64,000 bases of DNA from Dasypus novemcinctus (lineage: Eukaryota; Chordata; Mammalia; Cingulata; Dasypodidae), in NCBI RefSeq assembly GCF_030445035.2, contig NC_080678.1, positions 118,611,947 to 118,675,946 on the forward strand, in the 5' to 3' direction. A program made the translations under genes and the position numbers. Of this stretch, positions 11,352 to 64,000 are shown in pieces (position 1 is the first letter of the stretch; every line of letters begins with the position of its first letter). Under the pieces are notes generated by a model. It was given only the letters and a program-made list of their open reading frames with translations, ran no database searches and was not told where the DNA came from.

Positions 11352-12529
11352 GTCACAGGAGATTTACACCCTTCAAGCTGCTGCCAACTGGGGCAGATCC
11401 CCGGCTTCAGCTGACCCAGCCCCTGATCCCTGGGGGGTGAGCCTCCTCCCTTCCTGCTGGGTGGCCCTTGCACCCCTCAAAGCTGGCGCCTGCTTGCTGG
11501 CCCTGGGGCTGGCCCTCTCCTACCACTGCCCTGGGGCACTTTTTAGGCTGCTGGTTCTGCATCTGCCCCGCACACTCACTTGTGGGGCCTGAGAGGCAGG
11601 ACGAGAACGGGGATCCCCAGGAAGGCGTGGAGGCCAGCACAGGCAGTGAGGGCTGCCGGGGCGTCTCACCTGCCATTGGTGGGCACACCCGAGAGGCTCA
11701 AGCCATCCTGACCCCATCTCCACAGGCCCCGAACGCTGGTGTAGATTCTAGAGGCCCTGAGAGATGGGCGTGACTTGTCATGAGGTAAGAGTCCCTGCTG
11801 AAGGGGTAGGAGGAAGAAGGAAACAACAGGGTAGCTGGGCCTTCTGTAAAGGCCACTTCAGAGCAGCTGTGGGGCTCACAGCAGGCGCAGCCCCGTTATA
11901 AACCCTAGACGCCCCATTTGCTTAACCAGGTTTTCCAGAGATGTGTCGATGCTGGCTTTATACTTTTGAGTTTCAAAAGTAAAATCATAACAACAAAAGT
12001 CCCCAAATCCCTCAAACTGAACAAATAAATAATGGTAACAATATTTACACGAGTCTGTCACATTGAGATTCCAGTGTGACTGAGGAATGGAAAAACTGGG
12101 AATCTCCCTGGCCTGTGCGGGCTTAGACTAGGTACAAGGTCAGGCTGGAAGACCCCACGGGGGACCACCGGATGGCATGGAGTGAGGTGGGAATCAACAG
12201 TGATACTGGGCCGGGGTCCCTCTGAAGTCCAGCAAGGCAGGGTGGGCAAGGGGTACTGGGCTGTCCACAGACAGGGTTTCAAAACAAAGAACAAACACTT
12301 TAGTGCTCACAAGCGGTGTGGTGCAGCCAGGGCACCGCTGCGAGCTGCTCCGCATCGGAGGAGGCGCTGCTCCTGGGCTCCAAGGGCCTTCTCTGAGGGC
12401 GGGCACAGGCCGGGGCGTAGGGTCTCTGTCCCGGAAGGACGAAGTCTCCCAAGTCAGCCACTGGTCTCGAGCCCCTTTCCCGACAGGAAGAGGCGCCCGA
12501 GACCAGGGATGGGCCCCGCTTCCCCTCAA

Positions 12530-59835
<47,306 letters not shown>

Positions 59836-59869
59836 GGCGACGGCCGCTGGGGCTCCCTTCTCGGGGTCT

Positions 59870-59877
59870 CCGGAAGC
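59870..59877 (+). promoter_or_regulatory. ETS/GABP-type site CCGGAAGC
   Basis: Matches the ETS core common in housekeeping promoters. It lies 35 bp upstream of the ATG, so it may be inside the 5' UTR or at the start site. Confidence 0.35.
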
Positions 59878-59977
59878 GGGATTAGAGAACCCGAGCTCCC
59901 ACAGCTCCCGGAGCACCCTCTCGCCCCTCTCGCAGCTAACACAGCCTCGGCATCCCCTCGGCCACCGTAGAGCACCC

Positions 59978-59983
59978 CACGTG
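59978..59983. promoter_or_regulatory. CACGTG E-box in the POLR3A promoter
   Basis: A perfect palindromic E-box about 145 bp upstream of the ATG. bHLH-zip factors (MYC/MAX, USF, TFE) bind this motif, and Pol III subunit genes are known MYC-responsive loci. Binding here is inferred. Confidence 0.35.
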
Positions 59984-60118
59984 TCCGTCTCCTTTTCCGT
60001 GATTTGCCAGCTAGTCTGTCTGTCAAGAGAGGCTACCGGTAAGAAGCTCTTTGGCCTCTCACTACACTGCCACTTGGCGGCACCTCCTTGGAACTGCACC
60101 GAGGTCTGCACTGTTTTT

Positions 60119-62415
60119 CAATCAAATCAGTTTTTATTGGTATATATTAATAAAGCATACAATTCGTCCAAAGTGTATAATCAATGGGATTTGGTTTAAT
60201 CACATAGTTTTACATTCAGTACTTCGTTATTATTTTCATTACTTCAATAAGAACGGTAAAAAAAAACAGACAAGAAAATTCTTCATCTCTCAATCTGTTT
60301 CCCCTGCTGTACATAGCTGCTATTTCTGGCTATTCTTGCACAATTATTTATTCATTTATTCAGCAGTTTTATTGAGATATACTCACATACCATACGATCT
60401 ACCCAAAGTGTATAATCAATGACTTTTAGTATAATCACAGTGTTGTGCATGCATCACCACAAAAAATTTTAGAACCATTTCATTACTCAAAAGAAAAACT
60501 CCACACCCCTTAGCACGCCTTCCCCAGCCCTATATAACTACTAATCTAATTTTATTTTTATAAATTGATTTATATGTGTATTTAAATGCAGTTTTATTGA
60601 TATATGTTCACATAACATACAATCTATCCAGTGGCTTTTAATATAACCACAGTGAAATTGTTCTAAAATTTTTTTGTGGTGATGCATGCACAACACCGTG
60701 CAAATATAATTTCAAGTTTTCAAGTGCCTGCTTTCCATTCTTTTGAACATACACCTAGAAGTGGATATGATGGGTTATATGGTAATTCAGTACTTAACTT
60801 TTTGAGGAACCAACAATCTTTTCCCATGTGACTGCACCATTTTACATTCCCACCAGCAATGCACTGCTGTTGCTATTTCTCCACATCCTCTCCAATATTT
60901 ACCTGCTTTTTAAATAGTAGTCATTTTAGAGAGTATGAAATGATTTCCATTGTGGTTTTATTTGCATTTCCCTAATGGCTAATGATGTTGAACATCATCT
61001 TACATACTTTTCAGCCATTTGTATATTTTCTTTGGAGACTCTCTATTCAAGTCTGTTGCCCATACTTTAATTGGGTTGTCTTTTTGCTGTTGATTTGTAG
61101 GACCTTTATATAATCTGGATATTAAACCCTTATTGGATATATGGTTTCCAAATATTTTCTTCCATTCTATAGGTTGTCTTTTCATCTTCGTGATGAAGTC
61201 CTTTGATGCACGAAAGTGTTTAATTTTGATGGAGCTATGTATTATTTTCTTTATTGCTCATTGTTTTAGAGTAAGATCTACTATTGCCAAACACAAGGTC
61301 TTGAAGATGCTTCCCTATGTTTTCTTCTAGAAGTTTTATGGTTTTGGTTCTTAAATTGAGTTCTTTGATCCATTTTGAGTTTCATTTTATATATGGTGTG
61401 AGGTAGGGGTCTATCTTTATTCTTTTAAATATGGATATCCCAGAACCATTTGTTGAAGAGATTATTCTTTCCCTATTGAGTGGGCTTGGCATCTTTGTCA
61501 AAAATCAGTTGACCATAGATATGAGGATTTACTTCTGAACTCTCAGTTTGATTCCATTGGTTTATATGTCTGATCTTGTGCAAATGCCATGCTGTTTTGA
61601 TTACTGTGACTTTGTAATTAATTTTAAAACCAGGAAGTGAGTCATCCAATTTTACTCTTCATTTTCAAGATGGCTTTGATTATTTGATATAAATTTGATC
61701 ATTGGCTTTTCCATTTCTGCAAAGTAGGCTGTTTTGATTGAGACTGTGTTGAATCTGTAAATTTCTTTGGGTAGAATTGACATCTTAACAATATTTAGTC
61801 TTCCAAACCCTGAACACGAATGTCCTTCCATGTATTTAGGTCTTCTTAGATTTCCTTCAACATGTTTTGTAGTTTTCCACATACAAGCCCTTTATAGCCT
61901 TGGTTACATTTTTTTCCTAGTTGATGCTTTTAGTTGTTATTGTAAATGGAAATTTTTCATTATTTCCTTTTCAGATTCTTAATTATTAGTGTATAGAAAC
62001 ACTACTGATTTTTGCTTGTTGAGCTTACACCCTTGGCTGAATTTGTTTATTAGCTGTAGTAGTGTCATTGTGGATTTTTCAGGATTTTCTCTACATAGAG
62101 TATCATATTATCCTATGTATGATTTATATTTACATTTTATATAAATGGAATCATACAATATGTTACATAGTATATTTATTTCATAGTAGCACAGTCATAC
62201 AGTATTTGTCTTTTTGTGTCTTGGTTGCTTCACTCAACATAATGTCCTCCAGGTTTATGCATGTTGTCACATGCCTTCTGACTTCATTTCTTCTTACAGC
62301 TGCATAATATTCCATCCTGTGAATACACCACAGTTTACCCATTCATTTGTTGATGGGCACCTGGGTTATTTCCAACTTTTGGCAATTGTGAATAACACTG
62401 CTACGAACCTTGGTG
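60119..62415 (-). mobile_element. L1 insertion with 13-bp target duplication
   Basis: Antisense L1 with 3' UTR at the left and the C-terminal part of ORF2 in the middle (broken, for example TGGAAGAAAATATTTGGAAA on the complement). CTGCACTGTTTTT flanks it at 60106-60118 and 62416-62428. 62080-62415 looks like a displaced 3' UTR block. No intact frame. Confidence 0.8.
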
Positions 62416-62443
62416 CTGCACTGTTTTTAAGAATTATTCCTGG

Positions 62444-62527
62444 GGAGTGGGTGTAGCTCAGTGGTTGAGTGCTTGCCTCCCATGCATGAGGTTCCTGGTT
62501 CAATCCCTGGTACCTCCTAAAAAAAAT
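62444..62527 (+). mobile_element. Short DAS-type SINE head
   Basis: GTGGGTGTAGCTCAGTGGTT and GGTTCAATCCCTGG, ending CCTCCTAAAAAAAA. Confidence 0.75.
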
Positions 62528-62737
62528 CCCATTTCCAGTGTGTTTCTCTAAGTAATTTTAGACATCTACAGAGAAACTGGGACCATTTGCCTCTGAGCTT
62601 TTAGGCAGTTGGAGAGCCAAAATTTGCATAAGATGGACCAACGAGGGGAATAAACATAGTAGAAAACACAACCCTGCATGCACCTCCAGTTCATAAAGGT
62701 ATTATAAAAAACACAAAAGCAAACAAAACACAAAAAA

Positions 62738-62905
62738 AGGGAGTGGATGTGGCTCAAACAGTGGAGGCCTGCTTTCCATAGGGGAAGTTCTGCTTCCAAC
62801 CTGTATGCCTCCTATAAACCAACCAACTCAGGGGAGCCAGTGAGGCTCAGTGGTTGAGCATCAGCTTCCCACATAGGAGGTCCCATGTTCAATCTTTTAT
62901 TAATA
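62738..62905 (+). mobile_element. Two short DAS-type SINE heads
   Basis: Heads at about 62740 (GGGAGTGGATGTGGCTCAAA) and 62832 (GGGAGCCAGTGAGGCTCAGT). The second is truncated after its B-box. Confidence 0.65.
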
Positions 62906-63149
62906 TGTATCAATTAAATTGATTTGTTTGGAAAAAAAAAAGGAAGCCATCTCATTTTCAGATAGCATAGGTTTACTATTAACGTAGAAATGCAATGGAC
63001 TGCTAAGCAAATCAAGTTTACTAACCTGCAGTTAATCACAGATCTTTGGTGTAGTGTTGACAGTACTGTACCAAGAAGATTTTGTAATGAATGACTTTTA
63101 TCTTGTAGAGGTTGAGGGAAGTCTCTGGGGTCACAGTGCCTCCAGGGGA

Positions 63150-63355
63150 GACTAAGTACTACCACTTAAAAGCTGTGTGACCTTGGGCAAATGATTTAAT
63201 CTCATTGGGTCCCAGTTTCCACATTTATAAAGAGGATGAGAAACAGTTAACTTATTTTTTAGAGTTGCTGGAAAAGCTAAACGACAAAAGGAAGTTAAAG
63301 TAATTATCTCTAACAGGAACAAAGCAGTCACTCAATGGATAGTAACTATTTTGAT
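63150..63355 (+). repeat. MIR SINE
   Basis: AGCTGTGTGACCTTGGGCAA and CAGTTTCCACATTTATAAAG match the MIR core. One of the better preserved MIR copies here. Confidence 0.75.
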
Positions 63356-63939
63356 GATTCTGCTGATTACCGGAAAGCTGCCGGTAAAGCCTGCTCCCTG
63401 ATCTGGTCCACACTACCCTTTGGGTAGTTCTTCCTAATACCTCTCTTGGAACACGCATGTTTACATTTTTCTCTTTCTTTCGTTTTTTTCCTTCCTATTT
63501 ATTGTCGTAACATAATACAACATAACACTTCCCATTTTAACCCCTTTCACGCTTCGTTCTTTATTTTCACATGTCCCATTTTAAGCAAAACACATTTCTG
63601 GATCATTCAACTACTATTAAAAGTTCATTTTGAGTAAGGACTCAGATTTGCAGAAAAAGATAAGTTAAAGATTTTTTCCTTTTAAAGCAGAGACTTAGTA
63701 GAGAGGTCTCAGAGACTACTTAGCAAAAATAAATTAAAACGGGCAGCGTTGTATACTTGGAATAACATCGGTTCTGGAGACAGGGTTACTGCTGTAAAAT
63801 GTGGAGACTGGTCAAGAGGATTTCGTTAGATGCCTTCTAGCTTTACCAAGCTCTTACTCGAAGGACGCAATTTAAATCATAATTCGGGGTCCTGAAACCC
63901 TAAACATGCACAATTGGAGAATGAATTGAACTGAAATTG

Positions 63940-64000
63940 AACGCTGCCTTCAGTAAATCTTAGTTCGCCCGCGCCGTTCAGCCTCCGGATTGGCTAGTTC
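63940..64000 (+). promoter_or_regulatory. Edge of a GC-rich promoter, probably RPS24
   Basis: The last 50 bases turn GC-rich with several CpGs and carry an inverted CCAAT box (ATTGG at 63989-63993). In human, RPS24 starts about 4 kb from POLR3A on the opposite strand, which is where this window stops. No RPS24 coding sequence is inside the window. Confidence 0.4.

Larger units (their letters stand above)
10540..12529 (-). other. POLR3A: Probable POLR3A 3' UTR
   Basis: Continuous sequence downstream of the stop codon on the complement, free of recognisable SINEs, down to an AATAAA at 10558-10563. The resulting length of about 2 kb is in the range I recall for the human transcript. The exact cleavage site cannot be read from sequence alone. 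Confidence 0.5.
59836..60105 (-). promoter_or_regulatory. POLR3A 5' UTR and promoter region, GC-rich
   Basis: GC-rich, CpG-containing sequence just upstream of the ATG, ending abruptly where an L1 begins. An ETS-type CCGGAAGC lies at 59870-59877 and a CACGTG E-box at 59978-59983. No TATA box is evident, as expected for a housekeeping promoter. The transcription start site is not visible. Confidence 0.6.

Noticed and set aside
61000..61185. A 61-codon minus-strand frame resembling the end of L1 ORF2
   Set aside because: It is a decayed piece of the L1 at 60119-62415, not an active gene.

Overview
The window is vertebrate nuclear DNA, almost certainly from an armadillo (probably Dasypus novemcinctus). 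Single-copy sequence is split into short exons with GT-AG introns. The dominant interspersed repeat is a tRNA-like SINE of about 400 bp, with an A-box/B-box head and an (A/T)-rich tail, that matches the DAS SINEs known from armadillos. Fragments of L1, L2, MIR and MaLR/ERV elements fill much of the rest.

The only gene I can support is POLR3A, encoding RPC1, the largest and catalytic subunit of RNA polymerase III. It lies on the minus strand from the ATG at 59833-59835 to the TAG at 12530-12532. I placed all 31 coding exons by reading the complement against the known family. The exon lengths sum to 4173 nt, or 1390 codons plus stop, which is the length I recall for human POLR3A. Every intron is GT-AG and no coding exon is broken. 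The zinc sites, the [10 protein letters not shown] magnesium site, the bridge helix and the trigger loop are all present. A likely 3' UTR of about 2 kb extends down to a poly(A) signal near 10558.

Layout: 1-10.5 kb is intergenic flank downstream of POLR3A. It holds old L1 fragments, a solo LTR, two full-length DAS SINEs, a 127-bp tandem duplication, a triplet of RFX-like X-boxes and a perfect 13-bp-arm hairpin. 10.5-59.8 kb is the POLR3A transcription unit, whose introns are loaded with SINEs. 59.8-60.1 kb is the GC-rich POLR3A promoter side, with ETS and E-box motifs. 60.1-62.4 kb is a single L1 insertion with a 13-bp target duplication. 62.4-64.0 kb is flank ending in GC-rich sequence with an inverted CCAAT box. 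From human gene order, this should be just short of the divergently transcribed RPS24 gene.

I found no prokaryotic-type system, CRISPR array or new protein family. The points of interest are the density of Pol III-type SINEs inside the Pol III catalytic-subunit gene, a minisatellite grown inside a SINE, nested and inverted retrotransposon insertions, and a few candidate regulatory sites.
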